In this document: positions 41,998 through 51,037 of the stretch, in pieces
Position numbering within the stretch: the stretch's first letter is position 1
Layout: each line of letters opens with the position of its first letter
NCBI GenBank assembly: GCA_938029725.1
Contig: CALHGE010000041.1
Location: forward strand, 1 to 64,000
Source of the DNA: an uncultured Flavobacteriaceae bacterium
GTDB taxonomy: Bacteria > Bacteroidota > Bacteroidia > Flavobacteriales > Flavobacteriaceae
DNA: 64,000 nucleotides
Direction of reading: 5' to 3'
The notes under the pieces: generated by a model
Told to the model about the DNA's origin: nothing
What the model saw: only the letters and a program-made list of their open reading frames with translations
The model's database searches: none
Position numbers and translations under genes: made by a program

Positions 41998-44900
41998 TTA
42001 GTTAACCATTATTCTTCCAGACCAGTTTTTATCACTGGTACTTGTTAAGTTATAAAAGTAAATGCCTGATCCTAAGCCTTTTCTAAAAATTTCAATTTCA
42101 TTTTGCCCTTTAACTGAATCACCCTCTAGACGATGACTGTTTATTTTTGAACCATTAACCGTAAACATTTCAAAAGTATAGCTAGCTGCAGCATCTTCGT
42201 AAAAATATAGCTTTGTAGCTGTTACTAAAGGGTTTGGCATTACCAAAGCTTTACTTGTATCTGGCATAATAAAGCCTGAACTTGCTTCTTGGTTTGTAAA
42301 TTCAATATTTTCTAGAAGCATTTCTTTTTCAGTAGCCTGACCGTTTTCGGAACGCAACTCGAATGAAATAACTTTTAAATCTGAAAAATCGGTATTAACA
42401 AGCTCACCAGAAACAAAATCATTCGGATTTAACTCATAAGTCGTTGTCTCAGAAGTCAAGGTAATTTGAGCTGAAAAACTAGCTCCATTTCCTTTCAAAA
42501 GATTCACTGCAAGAGCACCTGTTCCTGAAGCTTCCAAAACAAAGTTGTTGTACTCTGATAAATCTACAGCTGCAAAACGCGGGCTTAAGGCTCTATAAAC
42601 TCCTATATATTCACTCGTGACCCCTTTCAAATGAACATTACGCTCAATTCGGTAACCATCACCCATATAAGATAAATCGTTTGGCAACACCTTGTAAACT
42701 TCAGCAGAAGAAGTTTCTGCAGAATCATCTAAGCCCCATGGCGCATCTGCAACAAAAAGATCATCAGGTGTACTTCCTTTATCATCACTAATTCGAAAGC
42801 CGAGATCAAACAGGTCTCCTGTTTCAACATTCATAGAACTTAGGTAGCCATCAATGGCAGAAGTGGTACTATATCCTTCTGATTGACTCGTCTCTGTTCT
42901 TTTTATTGCGCCTTCTAAGAGCACAGTATCAGAATAGTTATTATTAATTAATTTCATCGATACCATTCCATTTTGATATTTTGCGGATTTCACAAATACT
43001 GGTGGTGGAGCTGAAGCTTCGTAAGCACTTATAGGGCTATTTACTTCTAATAACCTGAGAACTTCTTCACCAAGTGAAAGTAAATTCTCTATTGAACTTG
43101 ACCATATTTGGAAATTATAATATAGCGCGTCTTTTTCAAATGCATCAATATTCCAGTGTGATTCAACGACAAATTGATTATCGGAAGTTTCTCTAGCAGA
43201 AAAAGTTAGCGCAAACTCCTGGCTTCCGTCTGGTTGCTTAATAATTGATTTTATAAAGTTTTTCTCCCGCAATTGAATGGTTGTAACTGATAATAATTCA
43301 GCCCCTAAAAAGCGATCACATATAAATTTACTATGCTCATATACCTTATCCTCCGTCTTAATTACCATTAAAGCTCCGATAGGGATATCATCTTTCAAAT
43401 AATCTACGGAATAGAGGTCACTCGCATTGGTAAGATCTAATAAATCTGATGCGGATGATTCTACTATTTCGCTCTCGTTAATTACACCTAAAGGCACTAA
43501 GCTCGCTAGCTCAATATTATTTTTAGCGGTCCTACTTTTCTTCATATAAGAAGCTCCCTTTTTAACACGTTTTGCTGTTGCCGTATTAAATACGTAGCCT
43601 TCTTTAGCACGCTGATAATTTCTTCTTCCAATTCGTTCGGCTAAACGATCATTACTTTCAAGACCACCAGTGTCTGCAGAGGATGTAGTGTAGGTAACTG
43701 GGCATTCTTTTACACCAGAACAGGCAGGATCATCGCAATCAACCAAACCATCGCCATCATCATCTACCCCATTAGCACAATCTTCTTGTAGAACTGGTGC
43801 CGTAGGGCAGCGAGCCCCATCATTACTTGCACTTGCGGGTCCGTAGGCAAATATATTTGAACTAAAACCCGTGGTAGATATATTATGAACTTCATTGATA
43901 ATATAGACAGCACCCGACTCGTTTGCAGATACATAAAAGTTACCGCTTGCATCAAAGTAAACAGCTCCATAGGTATAGCTTAAACCTGCTAAAATTGGTA
44001 CTTCACCTAAATCTTCAAGCGCACCCGTTTCTGGGGTAATACGATATAATTTGTTGGTGTTTTTTTCAACAGTATACAACTTATTGTCTACCGAATTAAA
44101 AGCCCAATCGTGTATACTAATGCCTTGAGACAAGGTTTGAGCACCTAAATATTGCAAATAGCTAGCTGAATTAGGGTTCAAATCAACTGAGTAATAAGAA
44201 GATCCACTAGACCTAAAATAATAGATACCTGCTGAATTAATATCTCCAACATATTTGTTACCCGTTGGTAATTCAGGTATGGTGAAAATATCAGTTGAAA
44301 AATCCTTCCCAATACGCACTATCGATTGAGATGGTTCGGATAGATACCCCCATATAAAACCATCAGAAGGGTTATACCCAGTTGCGTTAATTGAGCCTGA
44401 AACGATTGCCTCAGCAACCAAAAAGGAGCTTCCTGAAGCTAAATCAATAGAATACACGTCAGAATATTGAAAAAGGTACGCGTTATAATCACAATTAAAG
44501 GGTATGTCTTGAGCTACCGCGGCAGTAATAATCAATTCATTGTCAGTAGTATCAGAACGAGTTTTTCCGGAAGAACTTCTAGATGCTTTTGCCGCTACAC
44601 CATAGGTGTTAGGACTTAATGCCTCTACTAATGCTAAACTCCAATTAAGATTATCTATAACTAGTCCGTTTGCAGTAGTATGCTCTACGCCATTAACGGT
44701 AACCGACAAGCTATCGTCTCCTAACATTGAACTACCCCAAGTACCTGTTAGTGTAGGTAGACTGTTATCTGTAGTTTGTGCTACTACTGTTGGGGTTACA
44801 ATAGCCCCTGAAGTAATATTATTTAAGGTTCCATTTATAACAAGACCTAATTCAACCCAGGTTAAATCAAGTATTCCTGATATCGTATCGTCTACACCCA

Positions 44901-45606
44901 TCACATCTCCGTTTGATGTTTGGCTCGTAGATGTAAAACTATGTAATGCTACCGCAGAATCTCCAGAGATAGATAAATTAAAATTATCTAGCACATAAGC
45001 CTTTAAAATTTCTTCTGTAAATGCAAATTCTAACCAATAATCGGTTCCACTATTTCCACCATCTATGTCTGTACCAGCACTATAATCGCTAATTACAGCG
45101 TTTCTACTTGTTAATGCCAACTCATTATTTTGAGTGCCATTCAACCACGATGTTTGGGAAGGCGAAAGTCCAGTCTTAGCATAATCTCTTAAATGAAATG
45201 AAACGAATGGTGTTTGACTTTTTACATTTGCCTCAATAAATAAGTCAGCGATAAAATCGCCACTAACATCTAATCCAAAATAGAAAGATGTACTAGGATT
45301 ACTCTGTCCCATTCTTACCCTAAAATAATATACTTCATCTGTTATGCCATCATTGAAAGAAACTGTTTGTTTCTGAGTTTCCATAATGGCATAGTTTGCA
45401 TTACCTACAAAATCTGTATCTGCATTAGATTGCTGATCATCATTAGGGTCAAAATTATCTAATTGAACTAACGCACTCCAGTTACCCGTTGCCGTATTAA
45501 CAAAGTCTGTTTGTGCTGTTCCTTTGAAACTATTTAAAAAAATAAGAAACAGTGCTAGGTTAGTAAGCCGTCTAGTTGTTCTTTTTAAATTGTAATTTGA
45601 AATCAT
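41998..45606 (-). CDS. very large secreted protein with type IX secretion C-terminal sorting domain
   Basis: 1202 residues. Signal peptide (LALFLIFLNSFKGTAQ). N-terminal lectin-like or Ig-like region with TLTGTWGSSMLGDDSLSVTVNG (bacterial Ig repeat) at about 280-350; a propeller-like part resembling DUF6923 (GYNPSDGFIWGYLSEP...) at about 375-590; a Cys/Asp motif, CANGVDDDGDGLVDCDDPAC, at about 608-627; then beta-rich domains. The last ~80 residues (VMPNPLVTATKLYF...GSGIYFYNLTS...SGRIMVN) are a type A T9SS sorting signal, so the protein is exported through the outer membrane and cell-attached. The function is unknown; adhesion or glycan binding is a guess. Confidence 0.85.
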   Translation of the reverse strand: MISNYNLKRTTRRLTNLALFLIFLNSFKGTAQTDFVNTATGNWSALVQLDNFDPNDDQQSNADTDFVGNANYAIMETQKQTVSFNDGITDEVYYFRVRMGQSNPSTSFYFGLDVSGDFIADLFIEANVKSQTPFVSFHLRDYAKTGLSPSQTSWLNGTQNNELALTSRNAVISDYSAGTDIDGGNSGTDYWLEFAFTEEILKAYVLDNFNLSISGDSAVALHSFTSTSQTSNGDVMGVDDTISGILDLTWVELGLVINGTLNNITSGAIVTPTVVAQTTDNSLPTLTGTWGSSMLGDDSLSVTVNGVEHTTANGLVIDNLNWSLALVEALSPNTYGVAAKASRSSSGKTRSDTTDNELIITAAVAQDIPFNCDYNAYLFQYSDVYSIDLASGSSFLVAEAIVSGSINATGYNPSDGFIWGYLSEPSQSIVRIGKDFSTDIFTIPELPTGNKYVGDINSAGIYYFRSSGSSYYSVDLNPNSASYLQYLGAQTLSQGISIHDWAFNSVDNKLYTVEKNTNKLYRITPETGALEDLGEVPILAGLSYTYGAVYFDASGNFYVSANESGAVYIINEVHNISTTGFSSNIFAYGPASASNDGARCPTAPVLQEDCANGVDDDGDGLVDCDDPACSGVKECPVTYTTSSADTGGLESNDRLAERIGRRNYQRAKEGYVFNTATAKRVKKGASYMKKSRTAKNNIELASLVPLGVINESEIVESSASDLLDLTNASDLYSVDYLKDDIPIGALMVIKTEDKVYEHSKFICDRFLGAELLSVTTIQLREKNFIKSIIKQPDGSQEFALTFSARETSDNQFVVESHWNIDAFEKDALYYNFQIWSSSIENLLSLGEEVLRLLEVNSPISAYEASAPPPVFVKSAKYQNGMVSMKLINNNYSDTVLLEGAIKRTETSQSEGYSTTSAIDGYLSSMNVETGDLFDLGFRISDDKGSTPDDLFVADAPWGLDDSAETSSAEVYKVLPNDLSYMGDGYRIERNVHLKGVTSEYIGVYRALSPRFAAVDLSEYNNFVLEASGTGALAVNLLKGNGASFSAQITLTSETTTYELNPNDFVSGELVNTDFSDLKVISFELRSENGQATEKEMLLENIEFTNQEASSGFIMPDTSKALVMPNPLVTATKLYFYEDAAASYTFEMFTVNGSKINSHRLEGDSVKGQNEIEIFRKGLGSGIYFYNLTSTSDKNWSGRIMVN

Positions 45607-46036
45607 ATGCTTTTAGATTTGAGGGTTTCTAATTTGATTGGGTAAATACAGAAGTATATTGATAGGATTTTTCCTACATTTAGACCAAACTATATGCATA
45701 ACCAGTTTAATTGCGGTTTATTGTAGACCAACGGTGAACTACACAATTTTTAGTTTTCAGCCTGTATTTCATCGATTTTTAGTCCATTGTACCTCCTATG
45801 GTAAAGCGGAGGCCTCAATTGTATCACAACGGAAATTATATTTATTCTTCCAAAAAAAAATGTAGTATAATTAGAAGCATAAAACGAGGCTAACAAATTA
45901 GCAATCATTGATTTTACCATTATTTAACTCGAACATAATTAAGGTATCATCAATATTTAATGAGGTATTTTATTAAACTCATTTTAAAATACCACTTCCT
46001 TTCCCTATTTTGCAGTTAGCTATAAGAAAACTCCCT
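45607..46036. other. 430-bp divergent intergenic region with interleaved inverted repeats
   Basis: No supported gene. Near its right end two interleaved inverted repeats lie just ahead of a near -7 string, TATTTTG (46006-46012): AATGAG (45959-45964) with CTCATT (45978-45983), and GGTATTTTA (45964-45972) with TAAAATACC (45985-45993). They may be an operator for the acyl-CoA ligase. The left part (45607-45950) shows only AT-rich sequence. Confidence 0.5.
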
Positions 46037-47809
46037 ATGCAAAACATTACTAGACTTTTTGATTTTCCATATTACCAATTAGAAAAATATAAGCTCCCTG
46101 ATTGTTTTCTAGACAAGAAAAATGGAGAATGGATACCCATGTCCACGCAAGAATATGTAGACAAGGCTAATGCCATAAGCCGTGGTTTATTACGCATGGG
46201 AGTTCAAGCCAATGATAAAATTGCAGTAATATCAATGACCAATCGTTCTGAATGGAATGTTATGGATACTGGAGTTCTCCAGTTAGGCGCTCAGAATGTA
46301 CCTATCTACCCAACAATTTCTGAAGAAGATTACGCATATGTATTGAATCATTCCGAATCAACATACTGCTTTGTATCCTGTTCTGAGGTATATGCGAAAG
46401 TAATGGCTGTAAAAGACCAAGTTCCTAGTCTAAAAGAAGTCTATTCTTTTGATGCATTGGATGATTGTAAAAATTGGAATGAGGTATTGGAACTTGGCGC
46501 TGACACCGCTAACCAAGATATGGTAGAAGATAGAAAAGCTAATGTAAAACCAGAAGATCTTGCCACCCTTATATATACGTCAGGTACCACCGGACGTCCA
46601 AAAGGAGTAATGCTCTCTCATCAAAATATAGTAAGCAATGCCAAAGCAAGTTCAGAACGCTTGCCTATTGAAAGAGGAAATGCACGTTGTTTAAGTTTTT
46701 TACCAGTTTGTCATGTGTACGAGCGTATGATGATTTACCTATATATGTATGATGGGGTTAGTATCTATTATGCGGAGTCAATGGAAAAACTCACAGACAA
46801 TCTAAAAGAGACCAAGCCACATATGATGACCGCTGTACCCCGGCTACTGGAGAAAGTATTTGATAGTATTCTATCAAAAGGGAGTGCGCTGACCGGACTA
46901 AAAAAGAAGATTTTCTTTTGGGCTGTGGATTTGGGTTTAAAGTATGAGCCTTACGGCCAGAATGGATGGTGGTACGAAAAAAAATTAGGGCTTGCTAAAA
47001 AATTAATTTTCAGCAAATGGCAGGAAGCATTAGGAGGTGAACTTAAAGTAATCTCTTCTGGTAGTGCTGCTCTACAACCGCGATTAGCTCGAGTCTTTAA
47101 TGCTGCAGGCATGGGAGTTATGGAGGGCTACGGTTTAACGGAAACCTCTCCTGTCGTTTCTGTTAACGATATGCGCAAAAACGGGTTCAAAATAGGAACC
47201 GTGGGTAAACTGCTACCAGGTGTTGAAGTCAAAATTGCCGATGATGGAGAAATTTGTGTAAAAGGCCCCAATGTAATGCAAGGCTATTACAAAGACGCTG
47301 AGAAAACTGCTGAAGTAATGAAAGATGGCTATTTTCTTACCGGAGACATTGGAGAAATAGATGCAGATGGCTTCCTAAAAATAACAGATCGTAAAAAGGA
47401 AATGTTTAAAACATCAGGCGGTAAATATGTTGCGCCGCAGTTGCTGGAAAACCGTTTCAAACAATCTCGATTTATAGAACAATTGATGGTAGTTGGTGAA
47501 AATGAAAAAATGCCGGCTGCGCTGATTCAACCGGACTTTGTCTATCTATTTGATTGGGCCAAAGAGAACGGTATAATCATTAGTGAAAACTCAGACATCG
47601 TTCTCAACGAAAAAGTACTAGCAAAATATCAAGAAGAAGTTGATATGTCGAATCAAGACTTTGCTAAATGGGAAAAGGTTAAACAGTTTCGATTAACTCC
47701 TGATATATGGAGTATAAATGAGGGACACTTAACGCCTACCATGAAACTACGTCGCAAAATTATTAAAGAAAAATACATGGCTTTGTATAATGATATTTAT
47801 GGCCATTAA
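46037..47809 (+). CDS. long-chain fatty-acid-CoA ligase (AMP-forming)
   Basis: 590 residues from the ATG at 46037 (a TTG at 46010 would add nine unconserved residues). It activates fatty acids with ATP and CoA. AMP-binding P-loop YTSGTTGRPKGVMLSH, VYERMMIYLYMYDG, the A8 region GYGLTETSPVVSV, and the hinge and CoA parts YFLTGDIGEIDADGFLKITDRKKEMFKTSGGKYV are all present, as in FadD15-like enzymes. Acts at the membrane inner face. It heads the fatty-acid degradation locus; the MarR-linked operon follows behind a terminator. Confidence 0.92.
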   Translation: MQNITRLFDFPYYQLEKYKLPDCFLDKKNGEWIPMSTQEYVDKANAISRGLLRMGVQANDKIAVISMTNRSEWNVMDTGVLQLGAQNVPIYPTISEEDYAYVLNHSESTYCFVSCSEVYAKVMAVKDQVPSLKEVYSFDALDDCKNWNEVLELGADTANQDMVEDRKANVKPEDLATLIYTSGTTGRPKGVMLSHQNIVSNAKASSERLPIERGNARCLSFLPVCHVYERMMIYLYMYDGVSIYYAESMEKLTDNLKETKPHMMTAVPRLLEKVFDSILSKGSALTGLKKKIFFWAVDLGLKYEPYGQNGWWYEKKLGLAKKLIFSKWQEALGGELKVISSGSAALQPRLARVFNAAGMGVMEGYGLTETSPVVSVNDMRKNGFKIGTVGKLLPGVEVKIADDGEICVKGPNVMQGYYKDAEKTAEVMKDGYFLTGDIGEIDADGFLKITDRKKEMFKTSGGKYVAPQLLENRFKQSRFIEQLMVVGENEKMPAALIQPDFVYLFDWAKENGIIISENSDIVLNEKVLAKYQEEVDMSNQDFAKWEKVKQFRLTPDIWSINEGHLTPTMKLRRKIIKEKYMALYNDIYGH

Positions 47810-47912
47810 CATTGTAAGGCATCAAATATGGTTTTAAAAAAATAGATCGTGTAGCACCTTTCTAAGAATTTTCTAAAAGGGTTATCGTGTAATTCAAGCC
47901 TTAGCTTTATAC

Positions 47913-47951
47913 AAACCGTCTCAACTTTATGTTGGGGCGGTTTTATTTTTA
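47913..47951 (+). terminator. intrinsic terminator of the acyl-CoA ligase gene
   Basis: 13-bp stem AAACCGTCTCAAC (47913-47925) / GTTGGGGCGGTTT (47931-47943) with two U-G pairs, loop TTTAT, followed by TTTTATTTTTA. Confidence 0.82.
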
Positions 47952-48010
47952 GATCAACTTAGCCTGCCATCAGTTCATCGATTATATCATCGCTTCGCTC
48001 TTTTTTATTA

Positions 48011-48038
48011 AAATTTATTATGCATGCATAATAAATTT
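48011..48038. promoter_or_regulatory. perfect 28-bp palindrome, probable MarR operator
   Basis: AAATTTATTATGCA and its exact reverse complement meet at 48024/48025, with ATGCAT at the centre. It sits between the expected -33 and the -7 element (48042-48049) of the marR gene, where a bound dimer would block RNA polymerase. Confidence 0.82.
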
Positions 48039-48041
48039 CTT

Positions 48042-48049
48042 TATATTTG
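48042..48049 (+). promoter_or_regulatory. -7 element TATATTTG of the MarR-fad operon
   Basis: Exact match to TAnnTTTG, 20 nt before the ATG at 48069 and 3 nt behind the palindrome at 48011-48038. Confidence 0.75.
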
Positions 48050-48068
48050 GATTCCCACAATCAAATTT

Positions 48069-48518
48069 ATGAGTGATATTACAATAGATTATATTCTTCG
48101 CGCTACATGGCAAGCAGTCGCTAGAATGTATAATGAGGAGGCCAAAGAATTTGATTCGACGATGGCCGTCGGGTTTACGCTACTAAGTATTGACCCGAAA
48201 ACAGGCACCCCATCAACAGCCTTAGGGCCTAAAATGGGAATGGAAGCGACAAGCTTATCGCGAATACTGAAAAGCATGGAGGAAAAAGGCTTAATCAAAC
48301 GCAAACCGAATCCTAACGATGGTAGAGGCGTTTTAATTCACTTAACAGCCTTTGGTTTGGAAAAAAGAAACCATTCCAAAGCTGTGGTACTTCGGTTTGA
48401 TGATGTGGTAAAAGATAATATTTCTGAAGAAAAGTTAGATCACTTTTTCGAAGTTATGAACACGATTAACAGCCTAATCGCTGAAAAGAAGATACATACA
48501 AAAGAAACAACTAATTAA
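48069..48518 (+). CDS. MarR-family repressor of fatty-acid degradation
   Basis: 149 residues from the ATG at 48069; an ATG at 48024 lies inside the palindrome and is rejected. Winged helix: DSTMAVGFTLLSID, LGPKMGMEATSLSRILKSMEEKGLIKRKPNPNDGRGVLIHLTAFG, with the recognition helix around MEATSLSRILKS and the wing in NPNDGRGVLIHLT. It forms dimers through the N- and C-terminal helices. The stop is 14 nt before the HAD/ECH gene, so it is the first gene of the operon it most likely controls together with itself through the palindrome; the natural inducer may be an acyl-CoA (inference). Confidence 0.9.
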   Translation: MSDITIDYILRATWQAVARMYNEEAKEFDSTMAVGFTLLSIDPKTGTPSTALGPKMGMEATSLSRILKSMEEKGLIKRKPNPNDGRGVLIHLTAFGLEKRNHSKAVVLRFDDVVKDNISEEKLDHFFEVMNTINSLIAEKKIHTKETTN

Positions 48519-48532
48519 TAGGAACCCCATAC

Positions 48533-50938
48533 ATGAACAAACACATTAAAAAAGTAGCGGTAATTGGTTCGGGTATTATGGGAAGCGGCATTGCTTGCCA
48601 CTTCGCCAATATCGGAGTCGAAGTAATACTCTTAGATATCGTGCCACGAGAATTGACCGATAAAGAAAAAGCTAAGGGATTAACTTTAGAAGACAAGGCT
48701 GTTCGAAACCGATTAGTAAATGATTCATTGATGGCAGCTTTAAAATCAAAGCCTTCTCCTATTTACCATCAAAAGTTCGCAAACCGAATTTCAACAGGCA
48801 ACCTAGAAGATGATATTGCCAAAATCGCTACAGCAGATTGGATTATCGAAGTTGTAGTTGAGCGTTTGGATATTAAAAAAATGGTTTTTGAAAGTATAGA
48901 AAAACATAGAAAGCCTGGCACTTTAATTACTTCAAATACTTCAGGTATTCCTATAAAATTTATGAGTGAAGGGCGAAGTGATGATTTTCAGAAGCATTTC
49001 TGCGGAACACACTTCTTTAATCCAGCTCGTTATTTAAAATTATTTGAAATCATCCCTGGTCCTAAAACTTCTCATGAAGTACTAGAATTCTTAAATGGAT
49101 ACGGAGAGAAATTTCTTGGAAAGACCTCCGTAATAGCCAAAGATACACCTGCATTTATCGGAAACCGTATTGGTATTTTTAGCATTCAAAGTCTTTTCAA
49201 TATGGTAAAAGAATTGGGAATGACGGTTGAAGAAGTTGACAAGCTTTCAGGCCCCGTGATTGGTCGCCCAAAATCTGCAACCTTTAGAACTGTTGATGTT
49301 GTCGGCCTTGATACCTTAGTTCATACCGCTAATGGTGTGTATGACAATTGCCCTGACGACGAGAAACGCGCTATTTTCAAACTTCCAAATTTCATCAACA
49401 CTATGATGGAAAACAAATGGTTGGGAAGTAAAACGGGACAAGGTTTTTACAAAATGGTCAAAGGTGCTGGCGGCAAGAAAGAAATCTTGACCTTAGATTT
49501 AGATACGATGGAATATCGATCTAAAAAAAGCGCTAAGTTCGCTACACTTGAATTGACCAAAACGATAGATAAGGTTGTTGACCGTTTCGCCGTATTAGTA
49601 GACGGAAAAGATAAGGCTGGTGAATTCTACAGAAAAAGTTTCGCTGCTTTATTCGCTTATGTATCGCATCGAATTCCTGAAATCACAGATGATATTTATA
49701 AGATTGACGATGCCACGAAAGCTGGTTTTGGTTGGGAACACGGACCCTTTCAAATATGGGATGCTATAGGCTTAGAGAAAGGTTTAGAAATCATGAAAGC
49801 AGAAGGCGAAGTTGCTGCTCCATGGGTTGCTGAGATGTTGGCTTCTGGTCAAAAATCGTTCTATTCGATAAAAGATGGCGCTAGCTATGCCTATGATATT
49901 CCAAAGAAGGCTTCCGTCAAAATACCGGGTCAAGATTCGTTTATTATTCTAGATAACATCCGCAAATCTAAAGAAGTATTTAAGAATGCAGGCGTTGTCG
50001 TTGAAGATTTAGGTGATGGTATTTTAAATGTGGAATTCCAATCTAAGATGAACACCATCGGTGGTGATGTTTTAGCAGGCTTAAACAAGGCTATCGACTT
50101 AGCTGAAAAAGATTTTCAAGGTTTGGTTGTTGGTAACCAAGCAGCAAATTTCTCTGTTGGTGCCAATATCGGAATGATATTCATGATGGCTGTTGAGCAA
50201 GAATATGACGAGCTAAACATGGCTATTAAAATGTTCCAAGATACCATGATGCGTATGCGTTATTCTTCAATACCTACAGTTGCTGCTCCTCACGGAATGT
50301 CTTTGGGTGGTGGTTGTGAGATATCACTTCATGCAGATATGGTAGTTGCTGCGGCAGAAACATATATGGGACTTGTTGAGTTTGGCGTTGGCGTTATACC
50401 TGGTGGCGGTGGCTCAAAAGAAATGGCCGTTCGCGCACAAGATAACTTTAGTAAAGGTGATGTCGAATTGAATGTGCTGCAAGAACACTTTTTAACCATC
50501 GGTACAGCAAAAGTATCAACATCAGCGTATGAAGCTTTTGATTTAGGATTACTTCAAAAAGGAAAAGATATTGTTGTGGTCAATAAAGACAGACAAATTG
50601 CTACAGCAAAGGCGCACGCGAAACTTATGGCAGAAGCAGGCTATACCCAAGCGCCAATGCGAAAAGATATTAAGGTACTCGGCAAACAGGCTCTAGGAAT
50701 GTTCATAGTTGGAACGGATGCTATGGAAGCAAGTCACTACATCAGCGAGCATGACCGCAAAATCGCTAATAAATTAGCCTATGTAATGGCTGGCGGTGAT
50801 TTGTCAGAACCAACGCTGGTATCTGAGCAATATCTATTGGATATCGAACGAGAAGCTTTTCTCTCTCTTTGTACGGAGAAGAAATCGCTTGAACGCATCC
50901 AACACATGCTTAAAACAGGAAAACCTTTACGTAATTAA
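48533..50938 (+). CDS. 3-hydroxyacyl-CoA dehydrogenase / enoyl-CoA hydratase fusion
   Basis: 801 residues. Two steps of beta-oxidation: hydration of trans-2-enoyl-CoA and NAD-dependent oxidation of 3-hydroxyacyl-CoA. The dehydrogenase comes first: AVIGSGIMGSGIACHFANIGVEV (NAD loop), FCGTHFFNPARYLKLFEIIPG (catalytic His region), and KDTPAFIGNRIGIFS. The hydratase half is C-terminal (about residues 480-700), with GANIGMIFMMAVEQ and the oxyanion-hole region AAPHGMSLGGGCEISLHADMVVAAAETYMGLVEFGVGVIPGGGG. The order is the reverse of E. coli FadB. The thiolase partner follows at 51038. Confidence 0.93.
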   Translation: MNKHIKKVAVIGSGIMGSGIACHFANIGVEVILLDIVPRELTDKEKAKGLTLEDKAVRNRLVNDSLMAALKSKPSPIYHQKFANRISTGNLEDDIAKIATADWIIEVVVERLDIKKMVFESIEKHRKPGTLITSNTSGIPIKFMSEGRSDDFQKHFCGTHFFNPARYLKLFEIIPGPKTSHEVLEFLNGYGEKFLGKTSVIAKDTPAFIGNRIGIFSIQSLFNMVKELGMTVEEVDKLSGPVIGRPKSATFRTVDVVGLDTLVHTANGVYDNCPDDEKRAIFKLPNFINTMMENKWLGSKTGQGFYKMVKGAGGKKEILTLDLDTMEYRSKKSAKFATLELTKTIDKVVDRFAVLVDGKDKAGEFYRKSFAALFAYVSHRIPEITDDIYKIDDATKAGFGWEHGPFQIWDAIGLEKGLEIMKAEGEVAAPWVAEMLASGQKSFYSIKDGASYAYDIPKKASVKIPGQDSFIILDNIRKSKEVFKNAGVVVEDLGDGILNVEFQSKMNTIGGDVLAGLNKAIDLAEKDFQGLVVGNQAANFSVGANIGMIFMMAVEQEYDELNMAIKMFQDTMMRMRYSSIPTVAAPHGMSLGGGCEISLHADMVVAAAETYMGLVEFGVGVIPGGGGSKEMAVRAQDNFSKGDVELNVLQEHFLTIGTAKVSTSAYEAFDLGLLQKGKDIVVVNKDRQIATAKAHAKLMAEAGYTQAPMRKDIKVLGKQALGMFIVGTDAMEASHYISEHDRKIANKLAYVMAGGDLSEPTLVSEQYLLDIEREAFLSLCTEKKSLERIQHMLKTGKPLRN

Positions 50939-51000
50939 AATTACGAAGCTATTCGCCTTTAGCCACTAGCTACAGGCATTCTTTAGAATAATAAATAAAT

Positions 51001-51030
51001 GCTAAAAGCCAAAAGCTAATAGCCAAAAGC
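51001..51030. repeat. short direct repeat in the HAD/ECH-thiolase spacer
   Basis: AGCCAAAAGC occurs at 51007-51016 and 51021-51030, with a similar GCTAAAAGCC before. Simple repeats of this AGCTAxxAGC type occur between genes of flavobacteria; no function is known to me. It lies directly before the thiolase start. Confidence 0.5.
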
Positions 51031-51037
51031 ATAAAAA

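Noticed and set aside
45638..45865. 75-residue open frame in the spacer before the acyl-CoA ligase
   Set aside because: No recognisable domain, signal or ribosome site, and Cys/His/Phe-rich composition typical of chance frames in AT-rich DNA.
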